A DNA stretch of 64,000 nt from Neospora caninum Liverpool (Eukaryota > Apicomplexa > Conoidasida > Eucoccidiorida > Sarcocystidae). Positions within the stretch are counted from its first letter, which is position 1. Each line of letters opens with the position of its first letter. The notes under the pieces were generated by a model. It saw only the letters and a program-made list of their open reading frames with translations. It made no database searches and was not told the origin of the DNA. Below, piece by piece: positions 37,475-50,000 of the stretch. The position numbers and the translations under genes are program-made. The DNA lies in assembly GCF_000208865.1 (NCBI RefSeq), contig NC_018396.1, positions 372,001-436,000 on the forward strand, written 5' to 3'.

Positions 37475-40400
37475 TCAGTCTTCGTAGCTGGTGTCGATTT
37501 CATCGATTGGGATATCTGTGCCGGGCTCTTCTTCACCAGGCTCCGCCTCTTCTGACTGTTCCTCCTTTTCTTCTTTTGGGCTTTTGTCTTCCTCTGGCGT
37601 CTTGGGAGCTTCGCGCTCAGCCAGTACGTCCATATCGACGTCATTGTCCCTCACTTCAATATCCTGATCCAGAGGAAGCTCGAGCTCTTCCTCTCTTCGC
37701 CGTATTGCCTCGAGAAGTTCCATCTGCATCGCCTCCGCAAACGAATAGGTCTTATACGTCTCGTGCACGAACTGAAGTCCGTGCCGTATGTCTTTCATGA
37801 TACTCTTGAAACGCGACGAGTGCGTGTATCCAAAGAACTCGCTCCACGCCCGAGCCACATGAACCGAGGGATCATCGTAGAGGGTTGGCGTGAGCCCTTG
37901 AGGGCCTTGCGAGAAGAACATGCCGTTGTGTATGTACCGCAGCTGCTGCCGATACGCCTGGTTGGCCAGACGGTGCACGCACTTTTCCTTCACCTCTTCT
38001 TCGCTCTGCGGTTTCAGTCTGCGCTGAACTGTCGCCTCGAGCATCGGCACCTGCATGCAGGCATCGGTCGGGCCAACGTCGACCTTTTCTATCTTCTTAA
38101 ACGGCGAGGGGTCTCGTTTGGTCTTGAACAACTCGAGAACGGATGCAAGCCGCCGCGGAGAGGTCGCCCCAGGACTCAGTTCCTCATCTGCGTCCGGCGT
38201 CTGTGCTGCGGAATTCCCCGCAATGCCGCCGTCAGCAACGCGTGCTCTGTCTTCCGCGTCATCTGTCTCCAGAGGTTTAGAGTCTCCGGCTGGGCTCGAC
38301 AGTTCGTCCTCTTCCTTCTTCGTCTCTGTTTTCGAGGCCTCGGCTTCTTCCACGTCCGCCCCGGGGGACTCCTCCACTCCCTCCTGCTTCTTCCCCTCTT
38401 CAGGCACTTCTGTCGGAACCAGGTTCTCCAACATATTCGTCTCTCGTTCCAGTCGTTTTCGAAGAGCCGCAACCCGCTCTCGCATGCGTTCCTCCTTCGC
38501 GGGGAGGTCCTCGACGGGCCCCAGCATCGCCTCTAGCTGTTCCTTCTCGTCACCAGTGACTGTGTCCGCGGTTTGCAAGGCCTCCTCGACCGCAGCCAGA
38601 GTTTCCTCTGCCCGGTCGAGCTCGTTCGCTGCATTGGCTGCGCTGTCGACCTTGCCGGAGTCGATAACCATTTGCGCCTCGCTTTCCGAAAGCTGCTCGA
38701 CCTCAGGCCCGACAACGACGTCTTCGCTGAGGTCGTGGACGTTGTAGCCCTTTGCACTCATTTCCTGCTCCCACGCGTCCTCAATGGCGTTCAACTCCTG
38801 CCGCACCTTGTCCTGTAGCGCTTCCACCTCCATGTGGAGAGTCAGTTGCTTGTCGGCTGCCGCTTGCAACGCTTTCTGGATCTGGGGCACCGCCAGCTCC
38901 TCTGGCGACAGCAGTTTCCGTTGCTCGAGCACCAGTTCGTTTCTCTTGAGTTCTGCGCTTTTGGCCAAGAACTCGCTTTGGAGGGGCGTCATTTTACGGT
39001 CCGCTAGCTCGTCCACGACGTCTGTCAACTCTTTCTCCAGCGCGGCCCGCTGCGTTTCGATGGCCTCGAACTCGTCTTGGACGCTCTGGGAATGGCGCTT
39101 CGCAGGCGGCAAGAGCTCGACATCGTGCATGTACGCGTTGATCTGACGCAGCTTTGTCTCCAGTTCTTCTTTCACTTGGAACTTCTCCCACTGATCCGAA
39201 GGCCGCATCGGCTGCACGCTGCGCTTGCGAATCATGTGGAGGCGCGCCAACTCCTGCCGCACGCTCGCCTCCTGGCGCTTGAGAATGTTGATTTCAGCCC
39301 GCATCTTCTTCAGTTCGGACTGGGGATACCTCGCCAGCCCCTCGAGAACTGCGTGGTGCCGCCGGAGTTGAAGCTCCTTGCGACGAATGCGCGCCAGAAT
39401 CGAGGTATCCAACGGTTTGATGGCTGGGGTCTTCTTGGGCTTCTTTGCTCTTTGCTCGCTCTCCTTCTGTGCCTTCTTGGCGGCGGCGGCCTTCTTCGTC
39501 TCGAGGTCAGGGAATTGCTTCATCTCACGCTCCAGGTCATCCATCTGCTTCCGCAGAAGTTTCATGGTCATAATGTACTTTCTGAGGTTCTTCTCGTCTT
39601 CGACACCTGCCGAGCTGGAGTCGGACTGCAAGGCGTCGAACGTTTTCCGGCGCAGCTTCCGCGTCTCGACGTACTGCTTCTCGAGTTCAAAAAGGTCTTT
39701 GAATCGCGGGTCTTCTTTTTCGGGCATCTTCTCCTTCAACTCAAGCATCTCTTTATACCGCTTCTCCAACCGGGCGTGGTCAGCAGAAATGACGTACATG
39801 GTAGAGAGAATTTCCGAGATCTTCCGTTGGACGTTTGTCCCAAGAGTCGCCATTAGGTCTCGCATCGTGTCGGTCATGGTTTCGTACACTTCCTTTTGCT
39901 GCGTCAACTCGATGTACCTTCCGGCAAGTTCATTCATCTCCGTTACGTGGAACTTCAGCCGCTCGGCCAGCACGGGACACTTTTGCGCAAAGGCAATTTC
40001 CTTCTCGATCAGCTCGGCATTCTCCGCCTCGAACGCCTCGCGGTCAAGCAGCAGCTCCTCATACCGCAGCCGGCCGTCGGCGAAAGGGTCCAGAAATTTG
40101 ATCTCTCGGCCTTCGCGGTTCGTCCGCCGGTACACTTTGTGTACGGCAGACTTCTTCGTGCGCGCGTTGATGAAGTCTAGGAGCATGTAGTCTTTCGTCA
40201 GTTTCATCGCTGCAAATCCGGTCGCCTGCGTCACGCGCTCCTCGATGTTCACCTTGTAATTGCCGCTTTGGGACTGAACGAAGAACTGATCTGGATGCTG
40301 CTGGTCTTTGTTCAAGGGTTTGCAGCCTCCAGGATGGAATCCGAAAAACACCTTTCGTCCTCCCCAACACAGCAGTGGATACAACGCCCCCCGCAGACGC

Positions 40401-43400
40401 CCCGCCCATCCTCGGCCGACGTTTTTGTGGAACAGGCGCGCGGTCGCTCCGCTGGTAATGAAGGACACCGTGACGTTTCGGTCCACGTCTGTGATGGAGT
40501 TGAAGTCCATGAAGAGGTCGTGGCCGGACACGTACGCGTCAACCTGGTAGTGCATGAACAGTGTGTTGATCAAGAATGACTCCAGGCCTCGAGACCGCCG
40601 ATTCTTGTACACATCGTCGATGTTCTGAAGGCGCGCTTGCTCCCCTTCAGGACCCGTCGAGAGCAGTGGGTGGTGCCCCATCACGATGATCCATGAGGAG
40701 TTCTTCTGCGTAGCTTTGTACAGCTGCTCGCTCAACCACCAGAGCTTGTTCGTCCATGAAGCCATGTTGTTCGCTGCGCCACATGCACACACGACCCCAG
40801 GAACAACGCCGTTCCATTTCCACGTGTGGGCGCCAGCCCCTGCGGCGCGACGCCCGGTGCTCGGCGAGATGCCTTCCCCCGAGCAAATGCCCGTGCAAAA
40901 CATTCGGAACGCATCTCCGCTTTTCCATGCGGCCGATACCCACAGTGTATTCGAATACTCGCACATGCAAAGCGAGCTCTATGCCTCTGCGCCGACTCGC
41001 CATGCCGTGGGGCGACTGTGGTTAGCGGTGGCGGCGACGGCGGGGAAATCGTCTTGCAGCCCCGTCGGCAGTCGAGGACAGCGCGCCTTTTCGGATTGTG
41101 GCGAAAAACGTGGACTAAGAACTGTGCGCGGCATCGATTCCGCTAGCTCTGTCTAGAAACGGACCTGGCTGCGGCCGAGCAAAAGACGGCAGCGGGCCCC
41201 ATCGGACACAGCTGTCTCCCCATCCGACGGCGGAGACACCCGTTTCGAACGCACGCGGGCAACCTTTTTTGTGTGACTGCCCGGGTCGGGTGCTTACCAA
41301 TGGGGTTTCCAACGAACAAGTCCCAGGTGTTGATGGCAAGCACGGTGGCGTTGAAGGCCGTCTCCTCGAACATGCCATTTGCCAGCGTCAGGTTCGCCCC
41401 GAACTTGAAGTTCACTGTGTAGTAGTCGTTCGGCAGATGCCAGTTCTTATGCTGGACTGAGTAGTGGTACCGAACCTGCGACGAGGGACTGAGTACGGAG
41501 TCTGCGTCTCCGAGGGTCATTAGCCACGGAAGATCCAGGCCAGCATCCTGAGCACGCACACGGATCGAAAACAGAGGAGCTGTGGTCTCGTCTGTCTCCG
41601 CAGCAGTCGCCCGTTTGAATTCAGGTAAGTGTGCCGTGCACAAAGCGAGAGGGAATGTGTTTATAGCCCAGGCGCGGCCCCCGTGGCGGGGGCGACTGCA
41701 GGGGCAACCGCGTCGACGAGTGGAATGCGGCAAACGAGAAAGCGAGGGTGCGCGGGTCTCCACAAACATCGGACGCCCTTCTCAGCAAGCGGTGGACACG
41801 GGGAGCGAGGTAGGCGATACGCATGCAAGGGGTAAACACGGGGTTCAGCGGTCGGCGTTTCCGGCAGGCTGTCGCCTTTCGCTGCCGCTGTCACGTGCAT
41901 GAGACGCATCGCACTAGCGCTTCGCCCCCAACCAAGCCGAGCAGTGTGCGGTCCCGCGCGCGCGCCTCCGAGTTCCTCTCTGTGTGCAGGTCCCCGAGCC
42001 TCAGCTCATATCCCGGCTCCTCGACGCCACGAGTCGTACCTTGACGAAGATGTCATGCCACCTTTTCTGGAACCGCTCATCCCGCACGGTGGTTGCCCCA
42101 GGGAGGCCGAGCATGTCTCCTAGCCCGAGGACTGCGTCTGCCTTTTCGCGTTGGTGCCAGTCTTTCAAGGCGTCGACGGTGTGTTCGAGATCCTGGAAGT
42201 CGCCGGCTTTCTTCAGGAAGGACATCTTTTTCCGTTCGCTCAGAGGCGTGTACGACGTTCCCCGCCCGGCGCTGCCGACGAGCAGAAGCTTCAGCGCGTT
42301 GACGTTCTTCTTGCTCACCTCAATGGTTTTCTCCGGAGTCTTCCGCCACGTCCACTGCATGAAGCACTTGAGAGTGGTGCACTTTGGAAAATCCGTCTCT
42401 GCGTAGTTGTCGTCGAGAAGGAGTTCTTCCATCGTGCGTTTCTCTTTCCATTCTCCGAGCGGAATCTGCGGAGGCGAGAACTTTCCACTCTTGTATTTTT
42501 GCCAGTTCTTGTGGTATTCGCGCAGGACGTCGATCTGACTGAGGGTTTCGTCGAAGACGTCAAAGAGAACAAACAGGTCGAAAAAATTCGTTCTCGACAG
42601 GAGTTTCTCGATCGTGGTGACACCACGGATCTTGAGCTCGCGCTCGAGGCGGTGCACTGAGGCTGGCGGCTCCGAGGCGAAGATTCCCTGCGCGACACGA
42701 ATGACACTGAACGGCAGGCCTCGCATAAAGTTCACGTCGTTTTCGGTAAGCTCGTCGGGGATGTGAAACGCTTCACCTCCTCGTCGGTGAAAAGTGTTCC
42801 CATCGAAAATCCAGTGGCGGTTGCGCCGCTGACAAGCTCCGAGCCCCGCGTACACCTTGACTGGCTGCACTTTCTGCTTCTTCTTCTCCTCGTCTTCCTC
42901 AGGCTCCTCTTGTTTCTTCGTGTAGTCCTTCGCCATTTGGCTGCCGTAACGCGTGTGTTGCCGCTTCAGGGATTCCATCGTAATGAGGCCTTGCCTGGCC
43001 CAGCGCGTTGTCTTTGTGTCGTCGAACCAGCGGAAGAAGAGGATGAGGACATCTTCCAGCGTCGTGTGAAAGGACGCGGACAACGCGGCTGTGTGCCGTC
43101 CGGCGACAAAGACAACTTCGTCCAGATTCAAGGAAGGCACAGGGCGTTCGACAGGCTGCCACGTCAGCAGCTTCTTGATCGACTTCGTGACGAGCGCGTC
43201 GAGCCGCCGCGAGATAAGGCCCGGCCGCTTTCCGCTCAGTGGTGTAGCCGCGACGCCAACGGCGGAGAGAAAAGACATCCCTTCGCTGGCGCCGGAGGAC
43301 GGAGAGGACGGAGGGGACGGAGGGGACGAGAAGAACGAGATACACAGGAGAAAGACCGCCACGGACACGGCGAGGCGCGCCCGCCAGCCTCCGCGGCAGG

Positions 43401-43413
43401 TTCTCGATTCCAT
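37475..43413 (-). CDS. Purple-acid-phosphatase/GAP50-like membrane protein with giant coiled coil, paralogue B
   Basis: Three exons (42040-43413, 41298-41547, 37475-40773) give 1640 aa. Intron positions and phases (0 and 1) are identical to paralogue A, and the middle exon is 250 bases in both, so the two are tandem duplicates. A signal anchor lies at residues 14-28, followed by a Ser/Pro-rich linker. Phosphoesterase motifs are VGSAGRG (S381 where Asp is expected), GLGDMLG (D433), PWLMTLGDAD (471-474, for GNHD), IIVMGHHP (H575/H576) and AYVSGHDLFMDF (625-628, for GHDH). As in A, several metal ligands are missing, so enzymatic activity is doubtful. A long charged coiled coil follows, then the shared C-terminal domain (DPSPFKKIEKVDVGP, then SSRFKSIMKDIRHGLQFVHE). 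An acidic tail ends IDEIDTSYED without the minisatellite. The start Met at 43413 is the one just before the anchor; the frame is open further upstream. Confidence 0.86.
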
Positions 43414-46400
43414 CTTCGAGCTAGTCCAAGCGCGGTCTGATCTGCAGTCTGAGAAGGATCTGAAAGCGCCAAGTCGAGCGCATCCGTGGAGGTCTGCGAC
43501 AAATCGATGGCCCCAGTGGGTGACGCTGCTGGCAGCGACACCGCGTGAAGAAAACAGGCAGGGGACAGGATCCCCCGTTCGGAACAACTTACGTTTTGCG
43601 GAAACGCACACGGGTCAGTTACTTCCCTTGGCCCATTGGGAAGAGAGGGCCTGAACTGGGACACACACGAGCCCGCGTGGCACACAGCTGGAGGAAATGC
43701 GCGAAACGCGCGGAAATGCTGTCCTGGTACCGCGTCGACCCGTGCCGCGAGCAACATCCGAGTGTGTGGACGCGCCGCAGACGACTTAAAAAGCGGTCTC
43801 CAGAGGACGAGGCGTCAAAGTGCTCGGTCGAGGCTCCAGGCACACAGAGCACCGGCAGCAGCCGCTTCTGGCCCAACGCAAGCTGGGCCGCGAGCCTCTC
43901 CGCGGCGACTTTTTGCAGACACAGATCGTGAGACGAGGGGGGAAGAGGCTGGAAAGCAGTCGCGAGGAAATTGCAGGCCAGGGACGGCGGACAACGGCGT
44001 CGCGGGAGACATTCAGCAGGAGCGAACAAAAAAGACCCAGATCGGGGTTCGCGTGTGCCCGGCGGGTCGCAGTGGAGACCACCGGGGCTGCGCTTGCGGT
44101 AAAGACACTGTCCACAGAGAAGATCCAGATCTAGGAGTGAGGATCGCCAAGCGATGACAAAACCAGACGATTCCTCCTTGACAGGACAGCTGCTCCCGTA
44201 AAAGAAAGCGAGTCGCGATCCTTGCACAGGCAGTCTCTCCCAACGGGCACAGACCGGGGATCGACTGCCACTGCTCGATACACCCGGTCTCGCCGACGCG
44301 GAGCATCGAGAGGAAAACCTGAAGCAGTTCCCCTTCCGCTTTTGCGCCGAAAACGCTAGAGCGGCCCAGGGAAGCCGCTTCTCTGTGCAGAAGAAGAGCC
44401 GGTCGCAGCCTCTTGCATTTAAGAAGGAAAATCCTCTGGGACTTGCACGAGACCAGGCTGCGTGGCAAGGCGCGGAGGCTACAGCGGACCGGAAAGCGCG
44501 GATTCTCACCAGTGGGAGCGCTGCGGCGCTCGCGAAGGCAGGAATTACCCTCTAGGCAGCTCCTTGGTTGGGGCTGAAAGGAGGCTGGGGAGGAAAAAAG
44601 GCGTCAAGGCACTGCAGAGGACCGCCTAAGCGGGGCGTTCGCGGGAGGAACGGAGCGGATAACGTGTTGAGTTACCCTCCGCTCGCCGCCCCGTGCACGG
44701 CCTTGGCTGCGGCGAGAGACAGAGAGGCCGCGAACAGCTGCCTCGCCCCTAAAACCCCGGGGCTGGCGGGTTTCCCCCGACTGCGCGCGGCGCAGTGGGA
44801 GAGAAAAGGAGTGCATGCAAAAGTTGGCGTGCCGCACTCGCGTGTGGTGGGATGCCGAAAAAACAGCTGACCTCCCTTGCTGGCGCGCACGGGCGCCCCC
44901 CGCTGCGACGGCTGAGGGAACTGCCTCGGCTTTTGATCGGAGAATTGCGCGCAAGCACAGAGTACGTCGCGGGGGAGTAACCGGTGTATGCGCGAGTGAG
45001 GCCGAGGAGAGAGAGAGAGAGGAGAGTGTAGATACACCGGGATTCTCTGCAATAATGCGAGGAGAGAAGAGGGCATCCAAAGGCTTTTTCCCCTGGTGGG
45101 CCCCCCCTCCCCCCACGCAAGTTCAGGTACCAGACGCGTGCAAGGACTGCTTTTGCCGACACTATCCTGTTCTTTTTCGCTTCCGTTGTTGACATTCGCC
45201 TCTTTCCGTGGGAATCCGGCGCCGGAAATCGCGCGGCATACAATCGACGTCCAATCAAGCGGGGGAACAAGTTCACCAGGCGTGCCCCACCTCCAGTTTC
45301 GTTGGGGAAAACGGAAGTCGCCGTCGCGCCACGGACGTTGGGCGGCGCGCGAAGTAGTCTTTTTGTCTGCCGTGTTTTCTATTCTTGCTTGCGTTGCTGG
45401 CGATTCCCGGTTGTCGGAGAACGGCGGCAGTCTTGTATTGCGAACTTCCCGTCAGACTGGGGGTGCCTGCGTCAAAAAGCCTCGGAAACAGTCAGCCTCG
45501 CTGCGCGCCTTCGGATCCACTGCGCCTTTTTTCCCGTTTATGGCCTCGTCCTTGCGGAAGACGACGTAGAGAACTCGACTCTCGAATTAGTTGGGCAGAG
45601 AGTCGTCGTCGTGAGGGAGAGCGTTGAAACGGCCAGCCGTGCATCGTGGATTTGGATTTGAACACGCCAGCGTTCGGGAAGGCCGAGTCGGCGCTTAGCG
45701 TTGAATGTCGTGGCGTCCATGTACGCGATCTCTCTCTCGTACTGAGTCACGTGAACACCTGCCATAGTTTCCCGTTTGTGCTACACAGTGAAGCGCACTG
45801 CTCGAGTCTCGTTTGTCCTCGTTTTGCGCACGTCTGCAGCACCACCTCGGAACCGGGGATTTCCAGTTGCCGTGGCTGCCGCGCGTGTTGTGACTTACCA
45901 TCCACGCTTGAGTTGCGTACTACCCCCTTCCGTCTGGGACTGCTTCCATGAAAGATTGTTTTTCATCTCCTTGTTAGTCGCTTTTTTTTCTTGTTCGGAC
46001 CCCGTCCAGCAGGGCGGGAGGACGGTCGACGGTGTGCGTTTTGCCTAGCTGAGCCCGCGCACCGCATGCCTCTCCCAGTCCGTTTCTCCCAGCAACTGCC
46101 AGCGTCCCAGGCAGGGAACTTCGGGTTTTCTTGTTTTTGAGCCTCAGGGGCCGTCTACGCGCGACTCGCGACGGAAACATAGCACACGCGGCGACGCCTG
46201 GGCACCGTCTTTATGCAATGAGCGAGGCTGGCGGGGCGAGACGGCTGACTGCTCGATGGTGCCTGGGACAGTTCGCTTCGTTTCCTGGTCGTGTTCACAT
46301 CAAAGTATACACGCCTGAATTTGTCTTCCAGTGTCATACCCAGGACAAATTCGTAAACGTCGCGCAGCCGTCGCTCCTGCATCGCTGTGCGCCCTCCACA

Positions 46401-47086
46401 CTGCGCGTTTTCATGGTCATCCTGTCGCTTATATAATTGCATATCCCCTTGCACATTCTCTCTAGCTTCGTCTGGGTGACTCGGAATTGGTTTTCGTCGA
46501 GACCACTTGAGAGGGAATCCAAACCTGCGCGGGTTTTTGCGCCGCGGCAAATGGGACCTTCCGAGGTGCGCGCAGCGTGGCCGATTCAGCGGGCGGTTCC
46601 GGCGCTTTGGTAGAACACGTCCGCCTCCTTTTTGCAGTGTCTGCTGACCGCCCTTCGACCGCAGAAGGCGATGGAGTCAGCGCGTTCCTGGCGGACCCTT
46701 TCCATATCGTCCCTGCGTTGGGCTCGAAGGCTTGTCTCTCCTTCCTCAGGCTCTCTCGTTTCGCCTGCTTGCCTTTTTTTGTGGTGCCAGCTTCAAGACT
46801 TGTTCTTTCCCATTCTTCTTCCCTTCTTCCCGTGTGTTGAGAGCGGCGTGTCGTGCTGCGTTGTCTCTTCTGCTGAACTCGCGACGCTTCCAGAGGTGGT
46901 ACGGCGTAGCCAGCTTTTCCATCGACGCATTGAGTGATTTTGGCCTTCGCTGTATAACGTTCAATCTCCCCGGACTGCCGGTTCAAAACTTGATCTCCCT
47001 CCTTGCACAGAGTGTGGTGCGAAGGGAAAGGCGCACGCGGCGGTGACGGGACCGTGTCTCCTTTGCGCTGCTCGGGGGAGTCTGAG
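43414..47086. other. Divergent intergenic region, promoters and leaders
   Basis: About 3.7 kb between the starts of paralogue B and the large disordered-protein gene. The plus strand from 45100 to 47000 is pyrimidine-rich (several TTTTTTT and CTTCTTCC runs), as expected for a 5' leader. Frames of 100-296 codons (for example minus 43619-44509) lack domains and splice partners. No gene is supported. Confidence 0.5.
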
Positions 47087-50000
47087 ATGGCAGATGTCGC
47101 CGCGATGCCCGAGGCGAAGTGTGAAATGCCCGCTGCGCAGTCCCCCAGTTCTGGTGTCTCCGATCTGTTGTGTTCTCCCCCTCAACTGAAATCTCCGTCT
47201 CCGCGTCAACTCTCTTCGAGATTCGCCACCACGAACATCGCACACATGTCTTCTCCCAACCGTTCTCGCGAGCTCGTCCAAGGGGCGGCTGCAGACCACG
47301 CCCCGGTCGGGTCGAGCCCGTGCTTTTCCCTTCGCTTCGAGGCTGCGCACATGGGCAACGAGTCGCAGGCTACCTTGCACGGCTGTCGGAAGAACTCTTC
47401 GGAGTTCGACATCCGACGCCGGCCGCGAGCTCAGCAAGTCCGAGACCGCATGCAACAAAGAAAGCAAAGACAACGGGGCGCGGAGGACAAAGGAGCAAGT
47501 GCAGGTCCGGGAAACTCTGGATTTCCGACTGGAGGAATGCTGTCGGCGCCTGCGCCACAGTTCCTTGCGGTTCCCGGTGTCAATACACCTTCCCGAGGGG
47601 CGTCGCCCAAGCGCGCCGGCGCTTGCATGCCTCCCCGTTTCCGCGAAGAGGAGATGTCGGCGGGCTTCTACTCCTTTCTTGCGCCGTCGAGCCCCAGCGA
47701 CTACGAAGTCGAGGTTGCGCGCAGCGCGTCTTCCTCGCCGGCGCGCGCTCGCCTCGTGGGGCTTCCCAATGAAATGGTCCCCCCTGGCCTGCGAACGCCG
47801 CCGTCTTTTGCCGAGGGAAACCCCGTTTCCCACAGCTCGCGAACCAGTCCAGGCGACGAGGCCGCAGCCGGCGCGTTCCCGCAGAACTTCCAGGCCTTTG
47901 GCCGTCCATATAACTGTGGAATGCGACAGGGCGGCGCTGTACCGGGGGCGCCTGTCTTTGGCGGGTCGCCTCCAGGACGCGCTCCCCAAGTGGTTTCCCA
48001 CGGCGCGTCTCCGTCGCGTGCGGCTCCAGCCCGCAACGCAGGCTCCGCTGTCCCCGTCACGCCTGTCCTTCGCGGGTTGGTGACGCCGCCTTCTTTCTCG
48101 CCGTCGACGATGTACAATCGTCGCACAGAGAGTGCGGCACGCGCAGCTGGAGCGGCGCCGAGTGAGACTCCCGATAAGCGACGAGAGATGGGCTCAGGCC
48201 TGGGGCTGCAGGCCGGTCCGGAGACCGCACCTCGACTCGTGTTCCCAGACCTCCAGGAGTTGTACAGCGCGCTAGGCCTTCCCTGTCCGTTGCCGGAGCG
48301 GAACACTTTGGAGACTTCCACTGGAAGTCCAGCGTTCCGGTCGACTTCCTTTCTTTCCCCGAACGCCGCCGCGCCGCACGCCCCGACCCGGAGTGCGCTG
48401 CACGCGACTGTCTCGGCCGCTGGGCTCGGGGCTCTTTTTCCCGGGGTTCACGACCCGTCGCATGGCGCGGGGCCTCGAGACGGGAGCGCGGGAGAGCGTG
48501 AAGACGGCGCTGCAACCTTCTTGGCTGCGCTGACTGAGATCGGCTCGGACGCGAACGGCATGCGGAAAGGGAAGCACGCCAGGGCTGCCGCCCTCGAACT
48601 TTTTCTTCGAGCCGCCGCAGCAGTTGCCACTGGAAAGGGTGGCCCAGAGGGAGACAAGGTGGACGGTCGAGACAACGCACGGATACCAGAAGGCGCCTAC
48701 GCTCAGAGTCCTCACTTGCCGACGCACGGGTACGTGCCGCGGGGGCCTGTGGGACCTACACGCCCGCCGCGATGGTGGACTGCGGTTGAGAAACCCGACG
48801 GCCGAACTTTCCAGAGCCAGTTCCAGGGCGGCAGGGCGGTCGCGGCTCGGGGCGCGTCCAGTTCACGAGCTCCGTTATTTGCTGAGAAACGGATGAACGC
48901 CTGTGTGGGGTCTCCTGCGCGGCCGAGAGTCTGCGTCAACGCAGTGCCAAGTGCGCCGAACGGGACAGAAGGGTTCGAAGCGGCCGGACGCGGTGCGGCG
49001 GAGGAAGACCCCAGCAAGACTGCTTTCGGGGACACTCTCCGCAAGGGGCGACAGAAGTCGCGCGACAGCTCGATGCTTCCGTCTTCAGAGGCGCGCGATG
49101 TGGCGTCCGGGCCGACGGGCGCTCACGGCAGACGGGCCAAAGGCTCGTCCACGATTTGCGGCAGAGCGGCCAACACCCCCGACGTCAGGCGCTCGGGCAG
49201 CCGCGCGTCCATGGTAAGCCCAGACTTTGTTTTCAGCGGAGGCGCAGCGCGGTCGATGGCGCGCGTCGGAAGCAACTCGCTCTTTTCCAACACGTCCGAA
49301 CGCAGCATCGCGTCGCCTTCGAGCTCGCTCGCGTCCCCGACGTCGCGACCGGGCGGCGCGTGGGCGGTGTGCAACGGATCTTCCCCCGGGGCCAAGAGCA
49401 CCTGGAGCACGTCGTCGGACGCCGGGAACACTGGCTGCAGCATCAGTCAGTCCAGTTGGGGCAGCATAGCCAGCAACGCGCCGAGCATGAGCGCAAGCAT
49501 CCCGGCTGTGGGACTTCCGGTCGGGGGTAGCTCGCCGTGGAGTCCCGCGTCGTCGAGGGGGGGGGCCGAGCCCCAGAGCACTGCGCCGCCGCTGAGTGCG
49601 GGACTGCGCAGGCCTTCAGAGAACGCGCCGCAGGCAGGAGCGTTCGCACCTCGACCGCGCAAGGGCCTTCGCCTCGGAGACGCAGCTGCGGCGGGCAGTC
49701 GCCCCTGCGCCAAGACCCGGAGCGCGTCTTCGGGCACTGTGCCGGGTGGCGGGGGACCGAAAAGGTCGGTGTCTCGCCTGCCTCGAAGCAAAAAGGCGGC
49801 CTCAGTCCTGCCACGCAGAGGCCACGCGAACGAGTCCCACGGGGAGAAGGTTGAGGACGGAAAGTGTGAGGCAAGCACAGGTCGAGAAAGAAGAAGCGCG
49901 AGCTGCGATGCAGATCTTCTCTGTCTGCACGCTGCGGCGAACAGTGCTCGCGCTGCGCGTGCGCTCGGCACTGGGCTTCTGCGTCCCGACGGTGAAGCCG

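Noticed and set aside
43619..44509. 296-codon minus-strand frame upstream of paralogue B
   Set aside because: No similarity to paralogue A upstream sequence, no domain, and overlapping plus-strand frames of similar quality.
46961..48001. 346-codon minus-strand frame
   Set aside because: It is antisense to the first exon of the large disordered-protein gene, a consequence of high G+C.
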